Assembly (NCBI RefSeq): GCF_000474275.2
Contig: NZ_ATAE01000028.1
Location: forward strand, 62,001-126,000
Direction of reading: 5' to 3'
Origin: Alkalihalophilus marmarensis DSM 21297
GTDB lineage: Bacteria; Bacillota; Bacilli; Bacillales; Bacillaceae_D
Length of the DNA: 64,000 bases
The notes under the pieces were generated by a model. It did no database searches and was not told the DNA's origin. It worked only from the letters and a program-made list of their open reading frames with translations. The translations under genes were made by a program, and so were the position numbers. Positions 42,846 to 52,956 of the stretch are shown one piece after another. Position 1 is the first letter of the stretch, and every line of letters starts with the position of its first letter.

Positions 42846-44198
42846 TTACTTTAATTTATCAACCGCAGCAACAAACTCATTCCCGCGTTCTTCAAAGGTC
42901 TTATATTGATCCCAGCTAGCACATGCTGGTGACAATAGAATAACATCACCTTCTTCTGAAAGGCGGTAAGCACACTCTACTGCATCTTTTACACGGTCTG
43001 CATATTCCACTTCTACAATTCCAGCTCCCTTAGCTGTACGGGCTAATTTTTCCTTTGTTTCTCCAAAGGTAACGAGTGCTTTTACATTTGAAAGTGAAGA
43101 CGCTAAATCATCAAATTCATTTCCGCGATCAAGTCCTCCTGCAAGTAAGATCACAGGCTGCCTAAATGCTTCAAGTGCTTTTTTTGCAGCTAAAATATTC
43201 GTCGCTTTCGAGTCGTTATAAAACAGTCGGTCGTTTATTTTCTTAACAAACTGCAAACGATGTTCAACACCGCTAAACGTCTTTAGAACATGCTGGATTT
43301 GAGTGACTTTCGCTCCCATTGTCATGGCAGCCCCAATCGCAGCTAAGATGTTCTCCACATTATGTGACCCAGGAAGAACGACCTCTGAGAGAGGGATAAT
43401 TAATTGATCCTTAAAGTAGATAGAGCCTTGATTAATATAGACACCTTCAGAGACTATTTCTCTTGTTGAAAAAGGAAGTTTTGCTGCTTTGCTTTTTACG
43501 GCAACCTGACAGACAAGTGGATCGTCTAGATTGTATACAAAGACATCGTCTTCCGTCTGATTCGCTGTTATTTTAGACTTTGCAGCTACATACTCTTCTT
43601 TTGTGCCATGGTAGTCTAGATGAGCATCAAAAAGATTTAACAAAACACTTACGTTCGGATGAAAGTTCTCCGTACCAAGAAGTTGAAAACTCGAGGCTTC
43701 CAATACGATCAAGTCGTCACTTGTTGCTCCCTTAGCCACATCACATGAAACCGTGCCGATATTTCCTGCAATAAGCGGATTCTTGGCACTGTTTTTAAGC
43801 ATTTCATAAATTAACGTTGTTGTGGTGGTCTTGCCATTCGAGCCTGTAATCGCAATCATGTCAGCTTCAGATAGGGCAGACGTTAGCTCTACTTCCGTGA
43901 TGACAGGGATGTTACGTCTAACAGCCTCTTTTACAATTGGATTATGATATGGTATGCCTGGATTTTTCACGACACACTCAAGCTCTTGATCTAAAAGAGA
44001 TAACGGATGCTCTCCGCAAACAACGTTGATTCCTTTTTTTTCGAGTACTTTTGCTTGATCATTTTCATCATATGATTTTGCATCATTCACAATGACCTTT
44101 GCGCCAAGCTCGTGAAGCAGCAGCGCTGCTGCTTCACCGCTTTTAGCAAGCCCTAAGACTAATACGTTTTTACCACAATACATTTCTGTATTTTTCAT
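42846..44198 (-). CDS. murD: UDP-MurNAc-L-alanine--D-glutamate ligase
   Basis: ATP-dependent Mur ligase adding D-Glu. The ATP loop ITGSNGKTTTTTL is present, and the central and C-terminal ligase domains carry HRLQFV and NDSKATN motifs typical for MurD. 450 aa. Confidence 0.96.
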   Translation of the reverse strand: MKNTEMYCGKNVLVLGLAKSGEAAALLLHELGAKVIVNDAKSYDENDQAKVLEKKGINVVCGEHPLSLLDQELECVVKNPGIPYHNPIVKEAVRRNIPVITEVELTSALSEADMIAITGSNGKTTTTTLIYEMLKNSAKNPLIAGNIGTVSCDVAKGATSDDLIVLEASSFQLLGTENFHPNVSVLLNLFDAHLDYHGTKEEYVAAKSKITANQTEDDVFVYNLDDPLVCQVAVKSKAAKLPFSTREIVSEGVYINQGSIYFKDQLIIPLSEVVLPGSHNVENILAAIGAAMTMGAKVTQIQHVLKTFSGVEHRLQFVKKINDRLFYNDSKATNILAAKKALEAFRQPVILLAGGLDRGNEFDDLASSLSNVKALVTFGETKEKLARTAKGAGIVEVEYADRVKDAVECAYRLSEEGDVILLSPACASWDQYKTFEERGNEFVAAVDKLK

Positions 44199-44215
44199 GT
44201 ATGTTTACACCTCAT

Positions 44216-45190
44216 TTACATCCATACCTCTAAATAGATTCCAAGCACCGCTAAGATCATCCCGACCATCCAAAATGTGACAACAACTCGCCATTCTGAC
44301 CATCCTGATAATTCATAATGGTGATGAAGCGGACTCATTTTAAATACTCGCTTGCCTCTTGTTTTAAAAGAAATAACTTGAATGATAACAGAAAGAGTTT
44401 CAATAACAAATACTCCACCAATTAACACTAACAATAATTCTTGTTTTGTTAAAATGGCAATAGCTGCAATCGCCCCTCCAAGGGCAAGCGACCCTGTATC
44501 CCCCATAAACACTTTTGCTGGATGGGCATTAAATACGAGAAAACCTAACACCGCCCCAACAATAGCAGCACTAAAAATAGCTACATCAATTAAGTCTGCA
44601 TACCATGCCAAAATAGCAAACGCACCAAAAGCAATCGCACCCGTTCCTGCAAGAAGGCCGTCAAGGCCGTCCGTTAAGTTAACGGCATTCGAAGCACCAA
44701 CTAGCATCACGATCACAAGCGGCAAATATAACCAGCCTAGATCAATGGAAATTGTTGTTGCAGGAATCATGATCTCTGTTGATATCCCAAGATGCAGGAG
44801 TCCCCAGTAAAATAACCCGGCAATGATCAGCTGGCCAGCTAATTTTTGTTTAGAGGTTAGCCCTAAATTTCGTTTTTTTACAACTTTAATATAATCATCT
44901 AAAAATCCAACAAGGCCAAAGCCTACTGTAACGAGTAAAAGCAAAAGGATTTCCATGCTGAATGATAGATATTGAAGGGATACGAAGATCGTCGTTGCAA
45001 TAATAGACAATACAATAACGATTCCACCCATCGTAGGTGTTCCGCTCTTCTTTTGGTGAGACTCAGGACCTTCCTCTCTAATACTTTGGCCAAATTTTAA
45101 ACGTCTTAAAAACGGAATAAATAATGGTGATAAAATGACAGCAACTCCAAATGAAACGAGTAAAGTAATCAGTAAAACTCTTTCTAACAT
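44216..45190 (-). CDS. mraY: MraY, phospho-MurNAc-pentapeptide transferase
   Basis: Ten-helix membrane enzyme that makes lipid I from UDP-MurNAc-pentapeptide and undecaprenyl phosphate. [29 protein letters not shown] and [12 protein letters not shown] hold the catalytic Asp residues, and SPLHHHYEL is the conserved His loop. 324 aa. Confidence 0.96.
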   Translation of the reverse strand: MLERVLLITLLVSFGVAVILSPLFIPFLRRLKFGQSIREEGPESHQKKSGTPTMGGIVIVLSIIATTIFVSLQYLSFSMEILLLLLVTVGFGLVGFLDDYIKVVKKRNLGLTSKQKLAGQLIIAGLFYWGLLHLGISTEIMIPATTISIDLGWLYLPLVIVMLVGASNAVNLTDGLDGLLAGTGAIAFGAFAILAWYADLIDVAIFSAAIVGAVLGFLVFNAHPAKVFMGDTGSLALGGAIAAIAILTKQELLLVLIGGVFVIETLSVIIQVISFKTRGKRVFKMSPLHHHYELSGWSEWRVVVTFWMVGMILAVLGIYLEVWM

Positions 45191-45235
45191 TGCTAATCAT
45201 TCCTCCTTTCTTTTTGCATCTTTTTCTTGTTGTTT

Positions 45236-46603
45236 TTAGTCTTGCTGTTTATCTTGATACGCTGTTATCACTTCTTCAAGCTTCATTCCTCTTGATGCTT
45301 TAAACAAAATGACTGTTTTCTGATCAACAAGCTTTGATAAGTGATCAGCGAGCTCCTGCTTTGTAGTAAAATGGGCAATTTCATCAAAAGTACTTGATGA
45401 AGAAATATGGCTCGCCTCTTCATAGATCCACTTTGCACGATCCCCAAGTGTCAGAACATGGGTAATAGGCGGCGTAATTACTTGTGCTACAGATTTATGT
45501 AACGCCTCTTCTTCCGTACCGAGTTCAAACATATCCCCTAGTACAACCACTCTTTTTTCATAGGAAGGGATCGCTTTTAGCGCATCTATAGCAGCAATCA
45601 TTGAAGTAGGACTAGCGTTATAAGCATCGTTCACGATAAGCTCACCTTTGCTGCCAGTAAGCTTTTCTAATCGCATAGAAGTGAGTGAGATTTGTCTAAG
45701 TCCTGTTTGAATCTTGCTTGTAGATAACCCGAATTTATGGGCAACAGCTATACAATATGCGGCATTTTTCACATTATGTTTGCCTAGTAATGATAACTCA
45801 AAATGATGACCTTCCATGTCAAATCGATACCCGTCAACAGTCGCCGCTACATTTTCAACTAGGATGTCTGCGTGATTAAAGCCTACTCGTATTATGGAAG
45901 ATTGTTTCCAGCCGTCTAGTAAAGGCTCGTCACTATCAATAAAAAGAAAACCAGCTGGACTTAAGCCTTCTTTAATTTCCATTTTAGCTTTAGCAATTCC
46001 AGCTCTAGAGCCTAATTGCTCCATATGAGACTCGCCGATGTTTGTAACAATCGCTAAATCAGGTTTGGCAATCTCACTTAACCTTTCTATTTCACCATAG
46101 CCGCTCATACCCATTTCTAAAATCAGATACTTACACGTAGACGGCATCGCTAAAATGGTTAACGGCAGTCCAATGTGATTGTTGTAGTTGCCTTGCGTTT
46201 TATATGTTTCACCCTCAAGTGACAAAAGAGAAGCCAAAATGTCTTTTGTCGTTGTTTTGCCATTGCTGCCTGTAATCCCAATGACTTTAGGATTAATTTT
46301 TACTCTGTATGCACTAGCCATTTCTTGTAAGGTAAATAATGTATCCTTGACCACATACAACTGAAAGTCATCCGGCAGGTCAGCTGGGACAGGTTGTCCT
46401 TCCTCCCAAAGTGCAGCTTGCGCTCCTGATTTTATAGCCGCATCAACATAATCATGTCCATTGAATCGTTCCCCTTTCAAAGGAACGAACAAGGCTCCTG
46501 CTACAATCGTTCTAGTATCTGTAGAAACGGCTGTAAATGACTGTTCTGTTTCGTTTAAACGAGTACTGATGGTCAGGCCTTCTAATAAAGATGATGTGAG
46601 CAT
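45236..46603 (-). CDS. murF: UDP-MurNAc-tripeptide--D-Ala-D-Ala ligase
   Basis: Adds D-Ala-D-Ala to complete the pentapeptide. The ATP loop GITGSNGKTTTKD, EMGMSGYGEIERL and NDAYNASPTSM are MurF signatures. It lies 2 bp after murE with its ribosome site inside the murE end, so the two are coupled. In B. subtilis murF lies outside this cluster, by ddl. Confidence 0.95.
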   Translation of the reverse strand: MLTSSLLEGLTISTRLNETEQSFTAVSTDTRTIVAGALFVPLKGERFNGHDYVDAAIKSGAQAALWEEGQPVPADLPDDFQLYVVKDTLFTLQEMASAYRVKINPKVIGITGSNGKTTTKDILASLLSLEGETYKTQGNYNNHIGLPLTILAMPSTCKYLILEMGMSGYGEIERLSEIAKPDLAIVTNIGESHMEQLGSRAGIAKAKMEIKEGLSPAGFLFIDSDEPLLDGWKQSSIIRVGFNHADILVENVAATVDGYRFDMEGHHFELSLLGKHNVKNAAYCIAVAHKFGLSTSKIQTGLRQISLTSMRLEKLTGSKGELIVNDAYNASPTSMIAAIDALKAIPSYEKRVVVLGDMFELGTEEEALHKSVAQVITPPITHVLTLGDRAKWIYEEASHISSSSTFDEIAHFTTKQELADHLSKLVDQKTVILFKASRGMKLEEVITAYQDKQQD

Positions 46604-46605
46604 GC

Positions 46606-48069
46606 TTACACCCTCTCCTCAATTGCTTGTTTTGCTACTTCTCTATCATCAAAGTGGGTTGTATTAGTACCAATAATTTGATAGGTTTCATGACCTTTTC
46701 CTGCAATAACTAAAATATCGTCCTTGTTAGCCTCATTAATTGCTTGATAGATCGCTTCTTTTCGGTCTAGACAAACTGTATAATTTGAAGATTTCAGCCC
46801 ATAAGTCATGTCATCAAGAATTTGTTTTGGATCTTCTGACCTCGGATTATCTGAAGTGAAGATCGCATGATCAGCATATTTTGTGGCAATTTCCGCCATC
46901 ACTGGACGCTTTGAACGATCTCTGTCGCCTCCGCATCCGACCACAACAGATATTTTCCCTTTCGCAAATTCCCTCACTGTTGTTAATACATTCTCTAAGC
47001 TGTCTGAAGTGTGTGCATAGTCAACAATAACGGTATAATCCTGGCCTGCATCGACCGGCTCAAAACGGCCTGCTACACCGTGTACAGCTTCTAAGCTTTT
47101 CTTAATTTGTTCTAAAGGCATACCGGATGCAATGGCTGCACTTGCTGCAGCTAATGCATTATATACACTAAACATACCAATAAGCTTCATCTCTATTTCA
47201 ATTGATTCTGCTCCTGCTTTAAGTGTAAATGTTGTTCCCCTTGCTGTAATCTCGATATCCTCTGCCATAATGTCTGCCTTATTTTTCACACCATATGTAA
47301 GGACATCTACCGTCGTCATCTTAAGTAATTCATCGGCTGCTTCATCGTCACGATTTAACACTGCAACTTTTCCTTCCGTGAAACGATTTCCAAGCTGAGC
47401 AAACAAAAGCCCTTTAGCAAAAAGATAGGCTTCCATCGTTTCATGATAATCAAGATGGTCAGGTGTAAGATTTGTGAATACCGCAATATCAAAGTCACAA
47501 CCCCGAACACGGCCTAGATGAAGAGCATGTGAAGAGACTTCCATTAATGCGGTGTCTACATCAGCATCTACCATTTCTTTAAACCTCTTTTGCAAAGTGA
47601 TCGATTCCGGTGTTGTATTTTGTGTTTTCAGCTCTACATCACCAATTTTAGTGTACATGGTGCCGATAAGACCTGTTCTTTTATTGGCATCATTCATCAT
47701 TTGTTCAAGTAAATGGGTGACGGTCGTTTTACCGTTTGTTCCTGTAACCCCAATTAAATTCATTTTAGATGTAGGATCTCCGTAAAATAGATTAGCAAGA
47801 CGAGCCATTGTACGCTTCGTATCTTGAACAATAATCGTTGGCACCTCGACACCTTTGACCTCATGCTCAGCAATAAGAGCAACTGCCCCTTTTTCAACTG
47901 CTTGTTTGGCAAAATCGTGGCCATCCACTGTATATCCTTTAATACAGAAAAACAATGTTCCAGAAACGACTTCTCTAGAATCCATTTCAATATGTGTAAT
48001 CTCAGGATCCCCTTCATTTTTCCATTCATATGATCTTAACACGTTCGTTAATTGGCTTAATTTCATCAT
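46606..48069 (-). CDS. murE: UDP-MurNAc-L-Ala-D-Glu--meso-diaminopimelate ligase
   Basis: Adds the third residue of the stem peptide. The ATP loop GVTGTNGKTTVTH is intact, and the DNPRSEDP motif indicates meso-diaminopimelate specificity rather than lysine. 487 aa. It starts with one of two adjacent ATG codons behind GAGGG. Confidence 0.95.
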   Translation of the reverse strand: MMKLSQLTNVLRSYEWKNEGDPEITHIEMDSREVVSGTLFFCIKGYTVDGHDFAKQAVEKGAVALIAEHEVKGVEVPTIIVQDTKRTMARLANLFYGDPTSKMNLIGVTGTNGKTTVTHLLEQMMNDANKRTGLIGTMYTKIGDVELKTQNTTPESITLQKRFKEMVDADVDTALMEVSSHALHLGRVRGCDFDIAVFTNLTPDHLDYHETMEAYLFAKGLLFAQLGNRFTEGKVAVLNRDDEAADELLKMTTVDVLTYGVKNKADIMAEDIEITARGTTFTLKAGAESIEIEMKLIGMFSVYNALAAASAAIASGMPLEQIKKSLEAVHGVAGRFEPVDAGQDYTVIVDYAHTSDSLENVLTTVREFAKGKISVVVGCGGDRDRSKRPVMAEIATKYADHAIFTSDNPRSEDPKQILDDMTYGLKSSNYTVCLDRKEAIYQAINEANKDDILVIAGKGHETYQIIGTNTTHFDDREVAKQAIEERV

Positions 48070-48147
48070 GTTTAACCCTCACATTCAAACCTTTTTCTAT
48101 CATCGTTGCTTTTTTACAGTCATTTTAATCATTAGAAAATCTTTTAA

Positions 48148-48191
48148 ATAGAAAAGCCTCTTCCCTACCTTTTCGAAAAGAGGCCTTTTTA
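48148..48191 (-). terminator. Terminator after spoVD
   Basis: On the minus strand AAAAAGGCCTCTTTTC and GGGAAGAGGCTTTTC pair; the T-tail is CTTTTCTATTT. It splits spoVD from murE. Confidence 0.7.
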
Positions 48192-48227
48192 AAAAAGCAC
48201 ATAAACTCTATTTTAGTCGTAACCTGA

Positions 48228-50150
48228 TTATTTGTCACCCATATAAAGACGGATTGTTGATCCCGTTGTCACTTTTACACCCGGAGATGGTGATTGAGCA
48301 AGGACATGTTCTCCTTCTCCTGTCGCATCGACTTTTAGTTCATAATAGGATTCGTGAATCTCTCTTTTGGTTCTTCCGACTAAATCCGGGACTTCAATTA
48401 ATGGTTCATCATTCCATGCTAACTCTTTTTCAATCTGATCTTTCCTCGGTTCTACTCCCATAGCCCGAAGACTGTCCCCTATAATATTTCCTACAATTGG
48501 AGCAGCAACGATTCCACCAAATTGCAGCGTATCCTTAGGGTTATCAACAGCTACATAGACGACAATTTGCGGATCATCTGCTGGGGCAAACCCTATAAAC
48601 GACACAATATGGTTATTTTCAAGATAACGGCCATCCTTAGCTTTTTGAGCGGTTCCTGTTTTCCCTCCGACTCTGTAGCCATCAACAAAAGCGCCTTTAC
48701 CTGTCCCCTCAGCTACGACACTCTCGAGGGCATATCTCACTTTCTCCGATGTTGCCTGAGAAATGACCTGCCTTCTCATAATCGGCGCCTGACTGTCAAC
48801 GACTTCGTTTGTCATTGGATCTACCCACTCTTTAGCTAAGAATGGCTGATAAAGGTACCCTCCGTTAATCGCTGCTGAAACTGCTGTTACTTGCTGAAGC
48901 GGTGTGACAGCAACCCCTTGCCCGAATGCTGTAGTTGCTAGTTCAAGAGGCCCGACTTTATCCCGGTTAAATAAGATCCCCTTTCCCTCTCCTTGAAGAT
49001 CGATACCTGTCTTTTGGCCAAATCCGAAATCCTCAATGTAATCAAATAATCGATCTTTCCCTAGGCGTTCACCAAGAACGACAAAGCCCGGGTTACATGA
49101 GTTTTGAACAACTTCAAGGAAGGTTTGCGAGCCGTGTCCGCCTTTTTTCCAACAACGGAGTCTGTGGCCGGAGACTTCAATAAAGCCTGGGTCATGAAAT
49201 GAATCGTTTTCAAGGTTCACTTCGCCTTCCTCTAGTGCAGCAGCAAGGGTAATGATCTTGAAAGTCGAACCAGGCTCATACTGCATCCACACCGGTTTAT
49301 TTTGGTTATAGATCTCTGGAGGCACTTCTCTAAAATTCTCAGGATCATAATGGGGCCTGGAGCTCATCCCCAAAATTTCTCCGGTATTAGGGTTCATTGC
49401 AATGGCAATGGCCCCGTCAGGATTATACGTAGCCTCAGCAATATCAAGATGATTTTCCATGATCGTCTGCACTTGACTATCGATGGTCAGCCTTAGGTCA
49501 AAACCATTATTAGGTGCGGTGTATTCATCCGCTAAATTCGGCATCCGATTCCCTTTTGCGGTAGAGAAAAAAGAAACATGCCCTTTTTCCCCTTTTAACT
49601 CTTCATCATAATATTGTTCAAGGCCTGTCAGCCCTTGATTATCAATACCTGCAAAACCGAGTACGTGAGAGAGATAACTACCAAATGGATAGTGACGCTT
49701 ACTATCTTCTGCTATATATACCCCAGGAAGTCTTAAAGCCCTCACTTCACTGGCCTTTTCTTTATTCACTTTTCTGCCTTCTGGATTTAGCCTGACAATA
49801 GATTCTGATTTTGTTACTAGCTGATAGGCTTTTTGTACATCCATTTCAAGAACGGAAGCAAGTTTTCCCGCCGTATCTGCCGGGTCTTTAACTTGCCTAG
49901 GTACGACCAATATAGAGGGTGCACTGATATTCGTTGCAAGCACGATATCATTACGGTCTTTTATTTCTCCACGTTTTGCTTCAAAAGGTACATCCCGGCT
50001 CCATGAATCTTCCGCTCGATCGGTGAGCCAATCCCCTAAAGCAAATTGAACATAGCCAAGCCTTAGTGCAATAATTGTAAAAACAGCCAGTCCTAAAAAC
50101 AACACTAAAACAAGCCGTTTTCTTACAGTAACATTAGAAACTCGCACCAC
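48228..50150 (-). CDS. spoVD: SpoVD, sporulation class B penicillin-binding protein
   Basis: Cortex-specific transpeptidase of 640 aa: N-terminal anchor, dimerisation domain, transpeptidase domain with SxxK in EPGSTFKII, SxN in VQNSCNPGF and KTG in GGKTGTAQ, and one C-terminal PASTA domain (about 580-640). It works with SpoVE. It starts with GTG behind GGGAGG. It could be read as a second PbpB, but the single PASTA and position favour SpoVD. Confidence 0.93.
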   Translation of the reverse strand: MVRVSNVTVRKRLVLVLFLGLAVFTIIALRLGYVQFALGDWLTDRAEDSWSRDVPFEAKRGEIKDRNDIVLATNISAPSILVVPRQVKDPADTAGKLASVLEMDVQKAYQLVTKSESIVRLNPEGRKVNKEKASEVRALRLPGVYIAEDSKRHYPFGSYLSHVLGFAGIDNQGLTGLEQYYDEELKGEKGHVSFFSTAKGNRMPNLADEYTAPNNGFDLRLTIDSQVQTIMENHLDIAEATYNPDGAIAIAMNPNTGEILGMSSRPHYDPENFREVPPEIYNQNKPVWMQYEPGSTFKIITLAAALEEGEVNLENDSFHDPGFIEVSGHRLRCWKKGGHGSQTFLEVVQNSCNPGFVVLGERLGKDRLFDYIEDFGFGQKTGIDLQGEGKGILFNRDKVGPLELATTAFGQGVAVTPLQQVTAVSAAINGGYLYQPFLAKEWVDPMTNEVVDSQAPIMRRQVISQATSEKVRYALESVVAEGTGKGAFVDGYRVGGKTGTAQKAKDGRYLENNHIVSFIGFAPADDPQIVVYVAVDNPKDTLQFGGIVAAPIVGNIIGDSLRAMGVEPRKDQIEKELAWNDEPLIEVPDLVGRTKREIHESYYELKVDATGEGEHVLAQSPSPGVKVTTGSTIRLYMGDK

Positions 50151-50305
50151 TTCTACCTCCCGCCTTTTTGTTAGATCAAGTACGCCATAAATGTGACGTA
50201 GGCTTGTTCTAACCTATGCTTGGCAGAATGCAATTAGAACATGGGTGCGAGTTCATCTAGCAGTACATATGTTCATTTGCCATCAGAAAAAGCAAATGAC
50301 CTTCT

Positions 50306-52519
50306 TTATTCACCGACTTGTTGTTCTTCTTCCTCCTGATCGGAAGCAACATCCTCGTCTTCCTCGTCTAGGCTATCTTCCATTTCATTTATTTCCTCTA
50401 AACTAGCTAACTCAAACACAATATTTTCACCTGGCGAAATGTCGGTACCAGCTTCGATATTTTGAGTCACCGCAAAGCCATTTCCAAAAATAGTAGGAGT
50501 GACACCAGCTACATTAGCAAACTTCAATAGATCTCTATTGGACCAGCCGCTTACATCCGGCATGGAGAAAGAGTCATTATCAGTTAATAAAAATACTTTC
50601 TCGCCTTCTAAAAGAGCATTTCCTCCCTCAGGAGAATGTTCAAGCACTTTTGATCCATTACCTAAAACAACTACCTCAAAGCCCTCTTCTTCTAACTCAC
50701 TTGTTAAACTCTCTACTTTTTCACCCTTATAATCTCTTGTAACATATCCTTCTTCCGCTTCTTCATTAATTTCCTCAAGAGTAGGCGTAATATTTAAATA
50801 CTGTAAGCTCTGCTTCATGATCGTGTTAAAAATTTTAGCAGACGGCTCTGAGCCAGACTCAAAGGATTGAAGGTTAGGACGTTCTACAGCAACGTAAACA
50901 ATTAGTTTCGGATCATCTTTTGGAGCCATTCCAAGAAATGAAAAGATATTCTCTCCGTGTCCTCTAATGTACCCTCTTGCATTTGGGTTAGGAATTTGAG
51001 CTGTTCCCGTTTTCCCTGCAACATCAAATCCTTCAATATTGTACGGTCGGCCAGTACCAGAAGATGATGTCACAACTTCACCTAAAATATCTAACATTTG
51101 CTCTGACGTTTCTTTTGAAATAGGATTTCCCACTACTTCTGGTTTTTTCTGTTCTATCACCTCTTGTGTTTCTGAATCTACAATACGATCAACCACATAA
51201 GGTTTCATCATTTCCCCGCCATTAGCTATAGCAGTTGCTGCTTGAATTTGTTGGATAGGCGTGACCGCTGTCCCTTGTCCAAATGCAGTAGCTGCTGCAT
51301 CGTATCTGCTTTGATTAGCAATTAAACTCGTAGCCTCATTCGGCAAGTCAATCCCAGTAGGCTCATCAAAGCCAAATCGGTCTAGATATTCATACAATTT
51401 CTCAGGTCCGAGGAGATCAAGCGCGATCTTTGTGAAGGCAACATTTGACGAGCGCAGCATCCCTTCATTGTATGTAATTTCGCCCCAGCCTCGTCCTCTG
51501 TTATGGTCACTAACTGTGTTAGGGCCAACATTTAATTGACCGGACATGAATGTTTGATCACCGTTATAGACACCCTCTTCAATGGCCGCAGCAAGTGTGA
51601 ATACTTTCATGGTAGATCCCGGTTCATAATGATTAGAAACCGCATAATTCATATAGTTAGAGATTTCATTATAGCGATTTGGATTAAAGCTCGGTCGATT
51701 ACTCATCGCTAATATTTCACCAGTTTTAGGATCTGCTACAATAGCAACCATCTTTTCTGGTTCATATTCTTCATCTACTTGAGTCATTACTTGCTCTAAT
51801 GCCGTTTGTATATTGGAATCAAGGGTTAAATAGACATCATTCCCATTTTTCGGAGGCTTCACATGCCGTTCTGCGTTAGGCAGGGGAACACCTTTTCGAT
51901 CACTCTGATATTGAACCAGGCCGTCCTCTGCTCTTAAGTAATCGTCTAAGCTTCTCTCAAGTCCCATTCTAGCTGTGGACATATCACTTTCTGTATATCC
52001 AAGAACATGTGAAGCATAGGTTTGTTTAGGATAATAGCGTCTAGGCTCTTCGTTAAACATAATACCATCTAAATCTAGCGCTTTAATTTCCTGCATTTCA
52101 GAATGGGTGAGATTTCTAGCCCCTGCCCCTAACTCTACTTGAAAGCGACCTTCACTTGATAAAAGCCGCTCAAGTGCAGAAGCTTCCATCGAGATAAAAG
52201 GAGCAAGTTTTTCTGCTGTCTCCTTAGGGTCTGATACATGATTTGGGTAATCTGTACTTAAAATCGCAAAGACACTGTAGGAATTCAGCTCCTCGGCAAG
52301 AGCGCTTCCTCTTTTGTCATAAATAGTCCCGCGTTTCCCCTCGATTACCTGCTCTTTTGACCAGCGGTCCTCACCCATTGATGCGAGTTCTTGTCCTTTT
52401 ACTTCTTGTGTCACTTGAATATAAGTGAACCGGCCCAACAAAAGGATAAAAAGGAGGATAAAGGCCCCTAAGACAACTACGGCTCGCACATTTGTTGCCG
52501 CACGTTTTATCTCCATCAT
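50306..52519 (-). CDS. pbpB: PbpB (PBP2B), septal class B penicillin-binding protein
   Basis: Septal transpeptidase. N-terminal membrane helix, dimerisation domain, transpeptidase domain with SxxK in EPGSTMKVF, SxN in RSSNVAFTK and KTG in AGKTGTAQ, then two PASTA domains (about 600-710). The tail after residue 710 is very acidic (Asp/Glu repeats), which is odd for this family. The start at 52519 follows AGGAAGTGAG. It has its own promoter behind a terminator. Confidence 0.94.
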   Translation of the reverse strand: MMEIKRAATNVRAVVVLGAFILLFILLLGRFTYIQVTQEVKGQELASMGEDRWSKEQVIEGKRGTIYDKRGSALAEELNSYSVFAILSTDYPNHVSDPKETAEKLAPFISMEASALERLLSSEGRFQVELGAGARNLTHSEMQEIKALDLDGIMFNEEPRRYYPKQTYASHVLGYTESDMSTARMGLERSLDDYLRAEDGLVQYQSDRKGVPLPNAERHVKPPKNGNDVYLTLDSNIQTALEQVMTQVDEEYEPEKMVAIVADPKTGEILAMSNRPSFNPNRYNEISNYMNYAVSNHYEPGSTMKVFTLAAAIEEGVYNGDQTFMSGQLNVGPNTVSDHNRGRGWGEITYNEGMLRSSNVAFTKIALDLLGPEKLYEYLDRFGFDEPTGIDLPNEATSLIANQSRYDAAATAFGQGTAVTPIQQIQAATAIANGGEMMKPYVVDRIVDSETQEVIEQKKPEVVGNPISKETSEQMLDILGEVVTSSSGTGRPYNIEGFDVAGKTGTAQIPNPNARGYIRGHGENIFSFLGMAPKDDPKLIVYVAVERPNLQSFESGSEPSAKIFNTIMKQSLQYLNITPTLEEINEEAEEGYVTRDYKGEKVESLTSELEEEGFEVVVLGNGSKVLEHSPEGGNALLEGEKVFLLTDNDSFSMPDVSGWSNRDLLKFANVAGVTPTIFGNGFAVTQNIEAGTDISPGENIVFELASLEEINEMEDSLDEEDEDVASDQEEEEQQVGE

Positions 52520-52539
52520 TCTCACTTCCTATTAGTATA

Positions 52540-52568
52540 AATATAGTTTTAGCTAAATCGATTGTAAA
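52540..52568 (-). promoter_or_regulatory. Sigma-A promoter of pbpB
   Basis: On the minus strand TTTACA (52563-52568), 17 bp, TATATT (52540-52545). It begins at the T-tract of the ftsL terminator and lies just upstream of pbpB. Confidence 0.65.
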
Positions 52569-52598
52569 AAAAACTAGTTCAAATAATGAACTAGTTTT
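52566..52598 (-). terminator. Terminator after ftsL, overlapping its stop
   Basis: On the minus strand AAACTAGTTCA pairs perfectly with TGAACTAGTTT (52587-52597 and 52571-52581) and five more T follow. It overlaps the ftsL stop codon. Confidence 0.88.
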
Positions 52599-52944
52599 GA
52601 ACGACTTTTACTTTATTATCATCTAATGACATCCCTAGTTCACCAGTTGCGATGTCTAGAATTCGATCAGGTGCACTTAATTCAACAACCTGGAGTGAAA
52701 GTCCCTCATTGACTTGAGACTGTTCAGCAATCGTTCCTTGAAGTTGATGAACATCTTTATTTAAGCTGTAAATTGACGCGTAATTATGTAGCATTAATCC
52801 AATTAAAGCAAAAGCAATGACCGCCATTGCAGAAGCAATAATCTTTTCTCCTAAGGTAATCTTAGTTCTGCGGCGCTCTACAACCTTTCTAGTTTTCACA
52901 TCTGTTTGCTGTTGATGCTGAATTTGACGGGCAACCATGCTCAT
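52591..52944 (-). CDS. ftsL: FtsL, septum assembly protein
   Basis: A 117-aa bitopic protein: basic cytoplasmic part, one membrane helix (about 35-56), then a leucine-zipper-like coiled coil (about 55-95). It forms a complex with DivIB and DivIC. It lies between rsmH and pbpB as in B. subtilis. It is followed at once by a terminator. Confidence 0.9.
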   Translation of the reverse strand: MSMVARQIQHQQQTDVKTRKVVERRRTKITLGEKIIASAMAVIAFALIGLMLHNYASIYSLNKDVHQLQGTIAEQSQVNEGLSLQVVELSAPDRILDIATGELGMSLDDNKVKVVQN

Positions 52945-52956
52945 AATAAAACCTCC

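Noticed and set aside
44382-44810. Plus-strand open frame of 142 codons
   Set aside because: Antisense to mraY; Thr/Pro/Ala-rich composition reflects the membrane-helix codons of the real gene.
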